Positions 41,724 to 50,769 of a stretch of DNA of 64,000 nucleotides are shown here, one piece after another; positions within the stretch are counted from its first letter, which is position 1, and each line of letters starts with the position of its first letter. Source of the DNA: Actinoplanes flavus (GTDB lineage Bacteria > Actinomycetota > Actinomycetes > Mycobacteriales > Micromonosporaceae); contig NZ_JAGFNS010000010.1 of assembly GCF_017592555.1 (NCBI RefSeq), positions 79,545 through 143,544 on the forward strand. The letters are read 5' to 3'. The translations under genes were made by a program, and so were the position numbers. The notes under the pieces are model-generated. The model ran no database searches and was not told the origin of the DNA. It saw nothing but the letters and a program-made list of their open reading frames with translations.

Positions 41724-43201
41724 GGACGGGCGGCGGTTTCCCGGCGGGTACGGCTCAGACGTCCGTGACGGCCGCCCCCCCCCCCCCCCCCCCCCCCCCC
41801 CCGGACGGCGCCGGGGGGCAACCGGCCGTCACGGACCGCCGCCGTGAAGGCCGCGTGGTCGCTCTCGACCTGGTCGGCGTACGACTCGGCGTACTCCACC
41901 AGCGCCTTGTCGAACCGGTCGCGGGAACCCAGGTACGCGGCGATCGCGATCCGGTCCCCGCCCCGCGCGTGCGCCCGGGCCAGGGTCCAGCCGCACAGGC
42001 TCCCGTAGACCGTCAGCGCCCCGGCGTCCATCTCCTGGACCGTGGCGCCGCCCTTCCAGTCGCGCAGCTGGCGTACGTAGAAGTCACGGGTCCGGCCGTC
42101 GAACCCCTCGACCCGGTGCCAGCCCAGGAAGATGTCGCTGGCCGCCTGCATGATCCGCTGACCGGCCACCACCCGGCGGCCCTCGTTGCCGGCGTCCGTC
42201 GTGCCGGGCCGCGGCACCAGCCCCCGCAGCACCGACGGCCCGGCCTCCTTGACCTGCAACAGCAGCGGGTCGTCCGGGTCCCGGCCGGTCAGCAGCACGA
42301 TCCAGCAGCGGGTGCCGACACTGCCCACACCGACCACCTTGCGGGCCATGTCGACGAACTGGAACGCGTCGAACAGCCGCCGCCGGTCGTCGGCGAGGCT
42401 GTCGCGGTACCCGGCCATCAGGTCGATGATCTGCGCCTCGAGCTGCTTGCGGGTCACGTCCGGCACCAGGTCCTCGACCGGCACCAGCAGCGGCGGGTCG
42501 GCGACGATCCGCCGGCGGCCGTCCACCTCGGCGGTCAGTTTCCGGTACGCCTGGAGGCTGGTCCGGGTGCGTGCCTTCGCCCCGGCCCGGGCGAGCCGCT
42601 CCTGGCGGGTCCGGGTGAGCCGGTCGCCGAGCTGCTCGCGCAACTCGTCGAGGTCGGCCCGGGCGTACCAGAGATCCAGCTCCCGCATGCCCGCGAAGCG
42701 GGACATCGCCTCCCGGTAGGCGCGGACCGACGACTCCACGACGACGGCGCGGTCCCGGCGTTTGAACCCGTTCTCCCGGCCGGCCAGCGCCAGGCTGGTG
42801 GCCAGGCGCTTGACGTCCCATTCGAACGGGCCCGGGTACGTCTCGTCGAAGTCGTTGAGGTCGAAGACGAGACGCCGTTCCGGGGAGGCGTAGAGGCCGA
42901 AGTTGAAGATGTGCGCGTCCCCGCAGAGCTGGGTGTCGAGCTCGGTCGAGGGCGCGGCGGCCAGGTCCCGGGCCATCAGCTCCGCGGTGCCGCGGTAGAA
43001 GGCCAGCGGGGACGCCATCATCCGCCCGTGCCGGATCGGCAGCAGCTCGGTGAGCCGGTCGTCCTCCTGGGCGGTGAGCACGCCGACCGGGTCCGATCGG
43101 CCGGCGGCCGGTTCGTATGCGGCGTGCGCGGCGGGCGGGACACGCTTGCGCGCGTCCCGCCCGGCCTGTGCGCGCGACGCCGGGTCAGGGCGCCGAGCCA
43201 C
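41309..43201 (-). CDS. DUF2252 family protein, C-terminus altered by a poly-G run
   Basis: DUF2252 proteins are kinase-like in fold, and SPLAFYRGTAELMARDLAA, CGDAHIFNFGLYASPERRLVFDLNDFDETYPGPFEWDVKRLATSL (catalytic-like H-x-x-N and D-N/D-D residues) are clear. The normal domain ends near 41,810 at DHAAFTAAVRDGRLPPG. There a run of 28 G on the coding strand leads the frame through glycines and then through 450 bp antisense to the convergent membrane gene, to 41309. If the run were 27 or 30 nt, the frame would end at TGA 41755-41757 (AAVTDV). The GTG start at 43201 overlaps the DUF1269 gene by 17 bp, so the two are co-translated. Confidence 0.85.
   Translation of the reverse strand: MARRPDPASRAQAGRDARKRVPPAAHAAYEPAAGRSDPVGVLTAQEDDRLTELLPIRHGRMMASPLAFYRGTAELMARDLAAAPSTELDTQLCGDAHIFNFGLYASPERRLVFDLNDFDETYPGPFEWDVKRLATSLALAGRENGFKRRDRAVVVESSVRAYREAMSRFAGMRELDLWYARADLDELREQLGDRLTRTRQERLARAGAKARTRTSLQAYRKLTAEVDGRRRIVADPPLLVPVEDLVPDVTRKQLEAQIIDLMAGYRDSLADDRRRLFDAFQFVDMARKVVGVGSVGTRCWIVLLTGRDPDDPLLLQVKEAGPSVLRGLVPRPGTTDAGNEGRRVVAGQRIMQAASDIFLGWHRVEGFDGRTRDFYVRQLRDWKGGATVQEMDAGALTVYGSLCGWTLARAHARGGDRIAIAAYLGSRDRFDKALVEYAESYADQVESDHAAFTAAVRDGRLPPGAVRGGGGGGGGGGRHGRLSRTRRETAARPQPRAGGGVRSTSACRRAISVTATSYAASSTTITSSAVHEESTRASRTATTSPPTRTGSRCAAMKPGPRAATTAEPARTRRQPAAVPRATERRSHTGNRPGPARYASRAIAEPITMSWAPRSRSRLNTVVMAASTPSW
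41761..41836. repeat. 28-nt poly-C run inside a 14-bp inverted repeat
   Basis: GTCCGTGACGGCCG (41761-41774) and its perfect reverse complement CGGCCGTCACGGAC (41823-41836) enclose C28 (41775-41802) and a spacer with GGGGGG (41813-41818). It stands between convergent genes and can act as a bidirectional terminator. Homopolymers of this length are exceptional in actinomycete chromosomes, and the exact count in an assembly is unreliable. Confidence 0.9.
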
Positions 43202-43679
43202 CGAACGCCTCCAGGAGGATGTCCCGCTCGCCCTCGGTCAGGTTGGTGGCGATCAGCTGTTTGTGCAGGCCGTGGAACCGTTCGCCGAGCCGGTCGAGGT
43301 TGCCCTGGTCGGTCACCAGGAACAGCGCCGAGGTGCCCTCGGTGATCTCGGCCCGGATGGTCTCCAGCTGCTGCCGGTCGATGCCGGTGCCCTCGGTGGC
43401 CTTGACCAGGGCGCCGATGCCCGCGCCGACGGCCGCGCCGGCGACCGGGACGAGGAAGAGGCCGCCGATCACGATGCCCCAGAAGGCGCCCCAGCCGGTG
43501 TACCGGTGGCCGCTCTCGTGCTCGTGGTGGGTCTCCGGGGCGGCCGCGCCCTGCGGCCAGCTGACCACCGCGTAGTCGATGATCTTGACGAGGCCCTCGT
43601 CGCGGGCGTGCCGCAGGATGCCGGCGGCCTGTTCCGCGCGCTGCGGGTCGTCGAACTTCCATACCGTGAACGTGGTCAT
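43185..43679 (-). CDS. DUF1269 family membrane-associated protein (copy 1)
   Basis: A 164-residue protein. An N-terminal ferredoxin-like part (TTFTVWKFDDPQRAEQAAGILRHARDEGLVKIIDYAVVSW) is followed by a glycine-zipper hydrophobic segment (WGAFWGIVIGGLFLVPVAGAAVGAGIGALV, about residues 83-112) and a C-terminal alpha/beta part with the family motif EGTSALFLVTD. The family is common in stress and dormancy regions and has no known activity. It is the middle gene of AI-2E transporter - DUF1269 - DUF2252. A half palindrome (TCATCC at 43725-43720) is 40 bp upstream. Confidence 0.9.
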   Translation of the reverse strand: MTTFTVWKFDDPQRAEQAAGILRHARDEGLVKIIDYAVVSWPQGAAAPETHHEHESGHRYTGWGAFWGIVIGGLFLVPVAGAAVGAGIGALVKATEGTGIDRQQLETIRAEITEGTSALFLVTDQGNLDRLGERFHGLHKQLIATNLTEGERDILLEAFGGSAP

Positions 43680-43700
43680 GGGGGTTCTCCTCCTCGGGGG

Positions 43701-44843
43701 TCAGGGACGGGGCCGTCCCGGATGAGTCCGTTTCTCGCCGGGGGGTCCGCCGGCGAGCAGGTTGTTGATCCAGCGGGTCGAGGGGTCGATGTCCACCAGC
43801 AGGCCCTTGGTGAGCAGGGTCAGCGGGATGGCCAGCAGCGCGCCGAGTCCACCCAGCACCCAGGCCCAGAAGATCAGCGACAGGAACGAGACGGTGGCGG
43901 AGAGACCGACCGCGTCGCCCACGATCTTGGGCTGGATGATCGACTGGATGACGAAGTTGACCACGCAGTAGAGCGCGATCACGGCCAGCATCAGTTGGGG
44001 CCCGCCCTGGAGCAGGCCGAGCAGCGCGGGCGGTATCACCCCGATGACGAAACCGATGTTCGGGATGTAGTTGGTGATGAACGACAGCAGGCCCCACAAC
44101 AGGGGCAGCGGGATGCCGAGCCACCACAGCAGCGCCACGTCGAACACCGCCACGATCAGCCCGAACACCGTGCACACCAGCAGGTAGCGCCGGGTGCCCT
44201 GGGCGAACGAGCGCAGCGCCTCGACCACCTGCGGGCGTTCCGAGACGGTTCCCCGCAGCCGGGCCGGGAACTCGACCGCGTCCACACACATGAACAGCAG
44301 CACGGCCAGCAGGAAGATCCAGTCGGACAGGATCGAGGCCAGGCCGCCGAAGATGTCGCCGACCAGGCCCAGCACCGTGTCGGCGTCGGCGCCGGAGAGC
44401 GCGGTCCGCACCTGCTCGACGTCGATGCCGAACGAGCCGAGAGCCTGCGCCAGGTCCTCACGGAGGCCCGCGAACTGGGCCTGGTACTGCGGAAGCAGAT
44501 CGATCAGCTGGGACACCGAGACCAGCAGCGCCCCGCCGAGGGCGAACAGTCCCAGATAGACGACCAGCACGGTGACGGTCATGGCCACCCAGGACGGTGC
44601 CCCGTGGCGGCGCATCCACTCGGTGAGCGGACTGACCGTCACCGCGAGCATGAGCCCCAGAAAGACCGGCCCGACGAGCTCCGAGACCCCGCGCAGGCCG
44701 GCCACCACCACCACGAGGCAGGCGGTGCCGAGGAGAACGATCACCCCGCGCGGCAGGCCCGCCTGGCCGCCTTGGCCGTTCTGGTGGTTACGCGCGGCGA
44801 GCCGCGGCAAGAGCCGCGGCTGCCGGGCGACCAGGCGGGTCAT
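43701..44843 (-). CDS. AI-2E family transporter
   Basis: A 380-residue polytopic protein with about eight helices. LGLMLAVTVSPLTEWMRRHGAPSWVAMTVTVLVVY, then the long amphipathic loop, then LLWGLLSFITNYIPNIGFVIGVIPPALLGLL (the N-Y-I-P-x-x-G motif) and QPKIVGDAVGLSATVSFLSLIFWAWVLGGLGALLAIPLTLLTK place it in the AI-2E/TqsA/PerM exporter family. Members export AI-2, Na+/H+ or other small solutes; the substrate here is unknown. It is first in the operon with DUF1269 (21 bp) and DUF2252, and lies 51 bp after the DUF7144 gene. Confidence 0.92.
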   Translation of the reverse strand: MTRLVARQPRLLPRLAARNHQNGQGGQAGLPRGVIVLLGTACLVVVVAGLRGVSELVGPVFLGLMLAVTVSPLTEWMRRHGAPSWVAMTVTVLVVYLGLFALGGALLVSVSQLIDLLPQYQAQFAGLREDLAQALGSFGIDVEQVRTALSGADADTVLGLVGDIFGGLASILSDWIFLLAVLLFMCVDAVEFPARLRGTVSERPQVVEALRSFAQGTRRYLLVCTVFGLIVAVFDVALLWWLGIPLPLLWGLLSFITNYIPNIGFVIGVIPPALLGLLQGGPQLMLAVIALYCVVNFVIQSIIQPKIVGDAVGLSATVSFLSLIFWAWVLGGLGALLAIPLTLLTKGLLVDIDPSTRWINNLLAGGPPGEKRTHPGRPRP

Positions 44844-44894
44844 GGTCCGCTCCGGCCGGGACCGCCTTCTCGTTCGGCCCCGGCCGGGCGGACG

Positions 44895-45332
44895 TCAGTA
44901 CTTGACCTCACGACCGTGCGCGGTCAGGGCGTAGATCACCAGAACGTCGAGGGCGATCACGATGCTGCACCACACCGGGTAGGCCGGGAGGAAGGCCAGG
45001 TTGGCCAGCGAGCTCAGCACGGCGACGATGATGCCGGTCACCCGGGCCCACATCTGGCCCGCGAGGATGCCGAGCCCGGTGCCCACCGCGATCAGGCCGA
45101 TCACGATGTGCGTCCAGCCGTAGGTGCTGAAGTCCACCGGCACGACAAGGCCCTCGGACGTGGTCAGAAAGAACTCGTTGCGAAGGAGGGCGACCAGCCC
45201 CTCGATCGCCTGGAACGAGCCGAGCATCAGCAGCATGACGCCGGCGAAGACGACCATCCCCACCCAACCGGTCGGCTGGCGCCGCCCGGCGGGCGCGTAG
45301 TTCTCCGCCTGTCGCGGCTCTGTGTTGGTCAT
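44895..45332 (-). CDS. DUF7144 family membrane protein (copy 1)
   Basis: A 145-residue protein with four helices: GWVGMVVFAGVMLLMLGSFQAIEGLVALL, then YGWTHIVIGLIAVGTGLGILAG, WARVTGIIVAVLSSLANLAFL and PVWCSIVIALDVLVIYALTAHG. It matches the second copy at 54998-55459 throughout (WTHLLLGL, QTWARVVGV, APVWCTILIALEVLVIYALCAHG). Function unknown. Palindrome site (45404-45420) is 71 bp upstream of the ATG at 45332. Confidence 0.88.
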   Translation of the reverse strand: MTNTEPRQAENYAPAGRRQPTGWVGMVVFAGVMLLMLGSFQAIEGLVALLRNEFFLTTSEGLVVPVDFSTYGWTHIVIGLIAVGTGLGILAGQMWARVTGIIVAVLSSLANLAFLPAYPVWCSIVIALDVLVIYALTAHGREVKY

Positions 45333-45375
45333 GGTTATTCTCCCTCGTCAACGGGGTTCTCCGGTGATGGTCCGA

Positions 45376-45621
45376 TCATGTGGTGGGACCGGTGGCCGCC
45401 ACGCCATCCGTGGCGGATGAAACCCCGGTCAGACGGCGCAGACAGACGACTTCCACGCCGGACCGGTCCAGACGGGTGAGCAGCTTCTCCAGGTCGGCGT
45501 CCGAGAGCTTGCCGCGGATCGTGCTCTGCCTGGGGAGGGTGCGCCAGCGCAGATCGCCCAGCGCCATGCGTAGCAGGGGACCGAGGAATCCCCGGACCCG
45601 GATCTCGTACCGCTCCTGCAT
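45376..45621 (-). CDS. Small conserved hypothetical protein
   Basis: An 81-residue protein (MQERYEIRVRGFLGPLLRMALGDLRWRTLPRQSTIRGKLSDADLEKLLTRLDRSG...). The compact beta-alpha pattern ends in LDRSGVEVVCLRRL, similar to small actinobacterial stress-region proteins, without known activity. The last 20 residues overlap palindrome site 4, so they may be less conserved. The start is 66 bp from palindrome site 5, which is shared with the divergent DUF1269 gene. Confidence 0.65.
   Translation of the reverse strand: MQERYEIRVRGFLGPLLRMALGDLRWRTLPRQSTIRGKLSDADLEKLLTRLDRSGVEVVCLRRLTGVSSATDGVAATGPTT
45404..45420. promoter_or_regulatory. TCATCC-N5-GGATGA palindrome, site 4
   Basis: On the minus strand TCATCC-GCCAC-GGATGG, 71 bp before the DUF7144 start at 45332. 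It lies within the 3' end of the 81-residue gene. Confidence 0.65.
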
Positions 45622-45687
45622 GACTGCGCCCCCTCCACCGGTGACTGTCTGTAGCAGTCACCTTTCCCGACGTGACCCCGGCTGACT

Positions 45688-45704
45688 TCATCCGCTCGGA
45701 ATGA
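45688..45704. promoter_or_regulatory. Palindrome variant, site 5 (divergent)
   Basis: TCATCC-GCTC-GGAATGA followed by GGAATGCC, the box with arms of 6 and 7 bp. It lies 99 bp before the DUF1269 gene (45804) and 66 bp before the opposite small gene (45621), so it could serve both. Confidence 0.55.
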
Positions 45705-45803
45705 GGAATGCCGACGGGCTCCGTGGCTGACTGATCAGGACGCCGCAGTGCCCCGTTTGCGGCGGCACGACAGCGGCACACACGGGTACGGAAGGAGAGA
45801 GCC

Positions 45804-46298
45804 ATGGCGACTCTGGTAGCCATCGGTTATGACGACGAGACCACGGCGACGGCGGCGTCGCTGGAGGCGAATCGGCTGGCCAAGGACCTGATCATCCAGC
45901 CGGATGCGATCGCGACGATCATTCGCGACAGGGAGGGCAAGTTCCACGTCACCACCAACCACCACGCCGTGGCGGGCGGGACCACGTGGGGCATGTTCTG
46001 GGGCCTGCTCTTCGGGATGCTGTTCTTCATCCCGCTTCTGGGCATGGCGGTCGGCGCCGGCCTCGGCGCCCTCACCGGCAAGCTGACCAAGGGCGCGATC
46101 AACAAGGAGTTCCAGGAGCGGATCCGCGAGCAACTCCAACCGGGTACGTCGGCGCTGTTCCTGGTCGTCGAGTCGGTCACCCCGGACAAGGCGGTGGAGG
46201 CGCTCAGCAAGTTCGGCGGCACGGTGCTCAAGTCGTCGCTGCCGAAGGAGACCGAGGCCGAGCTCCAGGACGCCCTGCACGGCGGCGAGCAGCAGTAA
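45804..46298 (+). CDS. DUF1269 family membrane-associated protein (copy 2)
   Basis: A 164-residue paralogue of the 43185 gene. LVAIGYDDETTATAASLEANRL is the N-terminal unit. TTWGMFWGLLFGMLFFIPLLGMAVGAGLGALTGKL (residues about 60-94) is the glycine-zipper hydrophobic segment, and QPGTSALFLVVESVTPDKAVEALSKFGGTVLKSSL closes the protein. Both copies stand next to transport genes; this one is followed 79 bp later by SulP. It probably sits at the membrane and modulates a partner, but no function is proved for the family. GAAGGAGAG precedes the ATG. Confidence 0.92.
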   Translation: MATLVAIGYDDETTATAASLEANRLAKDLIIQPDAIATIIRDREGKFHVTTNHHAVAGGTTWGMFWGLLFGMLFFIPLLGMAVGAGLGALTGKLTKGAINKEFQERIREQLQPGTSALFLVVESVTPDKAVEALSKFGGTVLKSSLPKETEAELQDALHGGEQQ

Positions 46299-46377
46299 GG
46301 TTTCCCGACCCGGACGCCGCCCGAGATCGGGTGGCGTCCGTCGTATATGAGGACGAGTGGACCGGGGAGGACCACAG

Positions 46378-48066
46378 ATGGCGATCGGCGACTGGGCGCC
46401 GGGACTGAAAGCCGCCGCCGGTTACCAGCCGGCGTGGCTGCCGAAGGATCTGGTGGCCGGGATCGTGCTGACCACCCTGCTCGTGCCACAGGGCATGGCC
46501 TACGCCGAGCTGGCCGGCCTGCCACCGATCACCGGGTTGTACACCTCCATCCTGTGCCTGCTGGCGTACGCCGTCTTCGGTCCCTCGAAGGTCCTGGTCC
46601 TCGGCCCCGACTCGTCGCTCGGCCCGATGATCGCCGCGGTGGTCCTGCCGCTGGTCGCCGCGGACGGCGACCCGGCCAAGGCGGTGGCGCTGGCCTCGGT
46701 GCTCGCCCTGCTGGTCGGGGTGATGATGACGGTGGCCGCGGTCGCGAAACTCGGTTTCGTGGCCGACCTGCTCTCGCATCCCACCCAGATCGGCTACGTC
46801 AACGGGCTGGCCCTGACCATCCTGATCGGGCAGCTGCCGAAGCTGTTCGGGTTCTCGGTCGACGCCGACGGCCTGATCGGCGAGGCGGCGGGCTTCGTGC
46901 GCGGCGTCGCCGCCGGAGAGACGCTGCCGGTGGCGCTCGCCATCGGCGCCGGCGGCCTGGCCGTCATCCTGGTGCTGCAACGGTTCCTGCCGAGGATCCC
47001 CGGCATCCTGGTCGCGGTCCTCGGCGCCACCGTGGCGACGTCGGTGTTCGGCCTGGCCGACCAGGGGGTCGACGTGGTCGGGCCGCTGCCGCGGGGCTTC
47101 CCGCCGCTGACCCTCCCGCACATCGACCTCTCGGACCTGGGCATCCTGGCGGCCGGCGCGCTCGGCATCACCCTGGTGTCGGTCACCGACACCATCTCCA
47201 CGGCGTCCACCTTCGCCGCCCGTACCGGGCAGGAGGTGCGCGGCAACCAGGAGATGGCCGGCATCGGGGCGGCCAACCTGGCGGCCGGGCTGTTCCAGGG
47301 CTTCCCGGTCAGCACCAGCGGCTCGCGAACCGCGGTGGCCTTCCAGTCCGGCGCCCGCAGCCAGCTGACCGGGGTGGTCGGCGCGGCGGCCATCACGCTG
47401 ATGCTGGTCCTCGCGCCCGGGCTGCTGCGGAATCTGCCGCAGCCGATGCTGGCGGCCGTGGTGATCGCCGCCTCGCTGTCGCTGGCCGACCTGTCCGCGA
47501 TGCGGCGGCTGTGGCGGCAGCGGCGGGTGGAGTTCAGCCTGGCGCTGGCCGCGTTCCTGGGTGTGGCGCTGCTGGGCGTGCTGCCCGGCATCGCGGTCGC
47601 GGTCGCGCTGTCGGTGCTCAACGTCTTCCGGCGGCTGTGGTGGCCCTATTCCACCGAACTGGGCCGCCCGGACGGGGTGGCCGGATATCATGACGTGCGG
47701 TCCTACCCGGACGGCGTGCGGTTCCCCGGGCTGGTGCTGTTCCGATTCGACGCGCCGCTGATCTTCGCGAACGCCCGCACGTTCCGCGAGGAGATCCGGC
47801 ACCTGGCGCACGCCGAGCCGGCCCCGCAGTGGATCGTGGTGGCCGCCGAGCCGATCACCGACATCGACACCACCGCGGCCGACATGCTGGAAGACCTCGA
47901 CGAGGAGCTCAACGCGGCCGGGATCTCGCTGGTGTTCGCCGAGATGAAGGACCCGGTGCGGGCCAAGATCGACCGGTACAAGCTGACCCGCACCATCGAC
48001 CCGGCGCACTTCTACCCGACGATCGAGGACGCGGTGGCCGCTTTTCACTCCCAGCGGGGGAAGTGA
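46378..48066 (+). CDS. SulP family anion transporter with STAS domain
   Basis: A 562-residue transporter starting at ATG 46378 with GGGGAGG at the right distance; the upstream frame to 46357 lacks a site. The core has the SulP signature LVPQGMAYAELAGLPPITGLYTS (residues about 38-60), GPDSSLGPMIAA and the later repeat with PVSTSGSRTAVAFQSGA. A C-terminal STAS domain begins near residue 435 (VRFPGLVLFRFDAPLIFANARTFREEI; VVAAEPITDIDTTAADMLEDL), in which the usual DSTG phosphosite-like motif is DTTA. It imports sulfate, bicarbonate or another anion, probably with H+ or Na+; substrate uncertain. Confidence 0.93.
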   Translation: MAIGDWAPGLKAAAGYQPAWLPKDLVAGIVLTTLLVPQGMAYAELAGLPPITGLYTSILCLLAYAVFGPSKVLVLGPDSSLGPMIAAVVLPLVAADGDPAKAVALASVLALLVGVMMTVAAVAKLGFVADLLSHPTQIGYVNGLALTILIGQLPKLFGFSVDADGLIGEAAGFVRGVAAGETLPVALAIGAGGLAVILVLQRFLPRIPGILVAVLGATVATSVFGLADQGVDVVGPLPRGFPPLTLPHIDLSDLGILAAGALGITLVSVTDTISTASTFAARTGQEVRGNQEMAGIGAANLAAGLFQGFPVSTSGSRTAVAFQSGARSQLTGVVGAAAITLMLVLAPGLLRNLPQPMLAAVVIAASLSLADLSAMRRLWRQRRVEFSLALAAFLGVALLGVLPGIAVAVALSVLNVFRRLWWPYSTELGRPDGVAGYHDVRSYPDGVRFPGLVLFRFDAPLIFANARTFREEIRHLAHAEPAPQWIVVAAEPITDIDTTAADMLEDLDEELNAAGISLVFAEMKDPVRAKIDRYKLTRTIDPAHFYPTIEDAVAAFHSQRGK

Positions 48067-48096
48067 CCGAGGTCCCCGCGGGGCCAGCCTGACGGC

Positions 48097-50769
48097 ATGG
48101 CCATCAACGAGACGGGCGCCGAGCAGCGGCGCCTCCACGACGCCGACACCCACGCCGTGCCGTGGCGCAAGTGGGGACCGTACCTCAGTGAACGGCAGTG
48201 GGGCACGGTCCGCGAGGACTACAGCCCGGGTGGCGACGCCTGGGGGCATCTCAGTCACGATGCCGCGCGATCCCGGGCGTACCGGTGGGGCGAGGACGGC
48301 ATCGCCGGGTTCAGCGACGACCAGCAGTCGATCTGCCTGGCCGTCGCGCTGTGGAACGGCCGGGACCCGATCCTCAAGGAGCGATTGTTCGGCCTGACCA
48401 ACTCCGAGGGCAACCACGGTGAGGACGCCAAGGAGTACTGGTTCTACGTCGACGCCACCCCGACCCACTCCTACCAGCGGATGGTCTACAAATACCCGCA
48501 GCAGCCGTTCCCGTACGAGGACCTGGTCGTCACCAACCGCAACCGCGGCCGGCACGACCTGGAGTACGAGCTGCTGGACACCGGGATCTTCGCGGAGGAC
48601 CGGTACTTCGACGTCGTCGTGGAGTACGCCAAGGACGGCCCGGAGGACATCCTCGGCCGGATCACCGTGCACAACCGGGGCCCGCAGGCCGCGCCGCTGC
48701 GCCTGCTGCCCACACTGTGGTTCCGCAACACCTGGTCGTGGGACCGACCGGAGCCGAAGCCGGCGCTGCGGGCCGTCGACGGTGGCGTCGAGGCGGTCCA
48801 CCACCGGCTCGGCACCCGCCGGTTCGAGGTGCTCGGCGACCACCCGCTGCTGTTCACCGAGAACGAGACGACCGGCGCCGGCCGCTACGGCAAGGACGCC
48901 TTCCACCGGTACGTGGTGCACGGCGACACCGCCGCGGTGAACCCGGACGGCACCGGCACGAAGGTGGCCGCCGACGTGACCGCCGAGGTGCCGGCCGGCG
49001 GTTCGGTCACCGTCCGGTTCCGGCTGTCCGACCGGCCGCTCGCCGGCGACGCGACGGCCTTCGACGAGGTGGTGGACCGGCGCCGGGCCGAGGCCGACGA
49101 GTTCTACGACATGCTGCTCGACCCGCGGCTCGACGACGACGAGCGGGAGGTGACCCGGCAGGCGCTGGCCGGCATGCTGTGGAGCAAGCAGTACTTCGGC
49201 TACGACGTGGAGCGCTGGCTCGCCGAGCACGGCCGGGACCCGCTGGCCGCCCGCGGGACCCGCAACGGCGACTGGTTCCACATGATCTGCCACGACGTCA
49301 TCTCGATGCCGGACAAGTGGGAGTACCCCTGGTTCGCGGCGTGGGACCTGGCGTTCCAGTCGATCGCGCTGGCGGTGGTCGACCACACCTTCGCCAAGGG
49401 CCAGCTCGATCTGCTGCTCAGCCGCCGCTACCTGCATCCCAACGGCCAGATCCCGGCGTACGAGTGGAACTTCAGCGACGTGAACCCGCCGGTGCACGCC
49501 TGGGCCACCTACCTGGTCTACGAGCTGGACAAGGCACGCAACGGCCGCGGCGACCACGACTGGCTGGAGGCGATCTTCCACAAGCTGGCGAAGAACTTCA
49601 CCTGGTGGGTGAACCAGAAGGACCACGACGGCAACAACGTCTTCCAGGGCGGCTTCCTCGGGCTGGACAACATCGGCGTCTTCGACCGCAGCGCCCCGCT
49701 GCCGACCGGCGGATACCTGGACCAGGCCGACGGCACCGCATGGATGGTCCTGTACTGCCAGAGCATGCTGTCGATCGCGCTGGAGCTGGCCCAGCGGGAC
49801 CCGGTCTACCTGGAGCAGGCCCAGCAGTACTGCGAGCACTTCGCCTGGATCGCGGTGGCGGTCAACCACGAGACCGGCGGCGCGGCCATGTGGGACGAGG
49901 AGGACGGCTTCTTCTACGACCTGCTGCGGATGCCCGACGGCAGCGCCCAGCGGCTGCGGGTGCGCTCGCTGGTCGGCCTGCTCCCGCTGGCCGCCGCGAC
50001 CGTGTACAGCAGCGGCACCACCGCCCGGTACCCGGAGCTGATGGAGGGCATCCAGGACTTCCTGGACCGGCACCCCAGCGTCACCTCGGTGCTGAGCCGG
50101 GGCCGGATGCAGGGCCGGAACGGCGAGCACCTGCTGGCGCTCTTCGACGAGCACCGGCTGCGGCGGATCCTGACCCGGCTGCTCGACGAGGACGAGTTCC
50201 TCAGCCCGTACGGGATCCGGTCGCTGTCGAAGTACCACGCCGAGCATCCGTTCGAGTTCCGGGTCGGCGACCAGACGTACGGGGTGTCGTACCAGCCGGC
50301 GGAATCGGACAGCGGCATGTTCGGCGGCAACTCCAACTGGCGCGGGCCGATCTGGTTCCCGGCCAACATCCTGATGGTCCGGGCCCTGATGAACCTGTAC
50401 ATCGGCTACGGCGACGAGTTCACCGTCGAGTGCCCGACCGGCTCCGGGGTGAAGATGACGTTGTTCGAGGTGGCCCGGGAGATCTCCAGCCGGATCACCA
50501 GGATTTTCCTGCCCGGCCCGGACGGACGTCGGCCCTGCTACGGTGGCCAGGGGGTCTTCACCACGGAGCACTGGAAGAATCTGATCACCTTCGCCGAGTA
50601 CTTCCACGGCGACAACGGGGCCGGCCTGGGCGCCACCCATCAGACCGGCTGGACCGGGCTGGTGGCCGTGTTCCCGAACGTCTTCGCCGGCCTGTCCGGC
50701 CCGGATCTGCTCCTCGAGGGCATGACCGGTGTGCTGCGGCGGGCCCAGGTGGAGGAGGAGGACCGTTGA
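48097..50769 (+). CDS. MGH1/GH63-like cytoplasmic glycoside hydrolase
   Basis: An 890-residue cytoplasmic protein without signal peptide. The N-terminal beta-sandwich (GPYLSERQWGTVREDYSPGGDAWGHLSHDAARSRAYRWGEDGIAGFSD) precedes an (alpha/alpha)6 barrel typical of GH63-like enzymes (WEYPWFAAWDLAFQSIALAVVD, YEWNFSDVNPPVHAWATYLVYE, GGNSNWRGPIWFPANILMVRAL). The family includes glucosidases and mannosylglycerate/glucosylglycerate hydrolases, so a compatible-solute sugar is one possible substrate. The stop overlaps the start of the GH13 gene by 4 bp, so the two are co-translated and probably act on one pathway. Confidence 0.87.
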   Translation: MAINETGAEQRRLHDADTHAVPWRKWGPYLSERQWGTVREDYSPGGDAWGHLSHDAARSRAYRWGEDGIAGFSDDQQSICLAVALWNGRDPILKERLFGLTNSEGNHGEDAKEYWFYVDATPTHSYQRMVYKYPQQPFPYEDLVVTNRNRGRHDLEYELLDTGIFAEDRYFDVVVEYAKDGPEDILGRITVHNRGPQAAPLRLLPTLWFRNTWSWDRPEPKPALRAVDGGVEAVHHRLGTRRFEVLGDHPLLFTENETTGAGRYGKDAFHRYVVHGDTAAVNPDGTGTKVAADVTAEVPAGGSVTVRFRLSDRPLAGDATAFDEVVDRRRAEADEFYDMLLDPRLDDDEREVTRQALAGMLWSKQYFGYDVERWLAEHGRDPLAARGTRNGDWFHMICHDVISMPDKWEYPWFAAWDLAFQSIALAVVDHTFAKGQLDLLLSRRYLHPNGQIPAYEWNFSDVNPPVHAWATYLVYELDKARNGRGDHDWLEAIFHKLAKNFTWWVNQKDHDGNNVFQGGFLGLDNIGVFDRSAPLPTGGYLDQADGTAWMVLYCQSMLSIALELAQRDPVYLEQAQQYCEHFAWIAVAVNHETGGAAMWDEEDGFFYDLLRMPDGSAQRLRVRSLVGLLPLAAATVYSSGTTARYPELMEGIQDFLDRHPSVTSVLSRGRMQGRNGEHLLALFDEHRLRRILTRLLDEDEFLSPYGIRSLSKYHAEHPFEFRVGDQTYGVSYQPAESDSGMFGGNSNWRGPIWFPANILMVRALMNLYIGYGDEFTVECPTGSGVKMTLFEVAREISSRITRIFLPGPDGRRPCYGGQGVFTTEHWKNLITFAEYFHGDNGAGLGATHQTGWTGLVAVFPNVFAGLSGPDLLLEGMTGVLRRAQVEEEDR

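Noticed and set aside
46228..50640. Minus-strand 1,470-residue open frame
   Set aside because: It is antisense to DUF1269, SulP and GH63-like genes. Its sequence is Arg/Pro/Gly-rich with no motif, an effect of GC-rich third positions in real genes.
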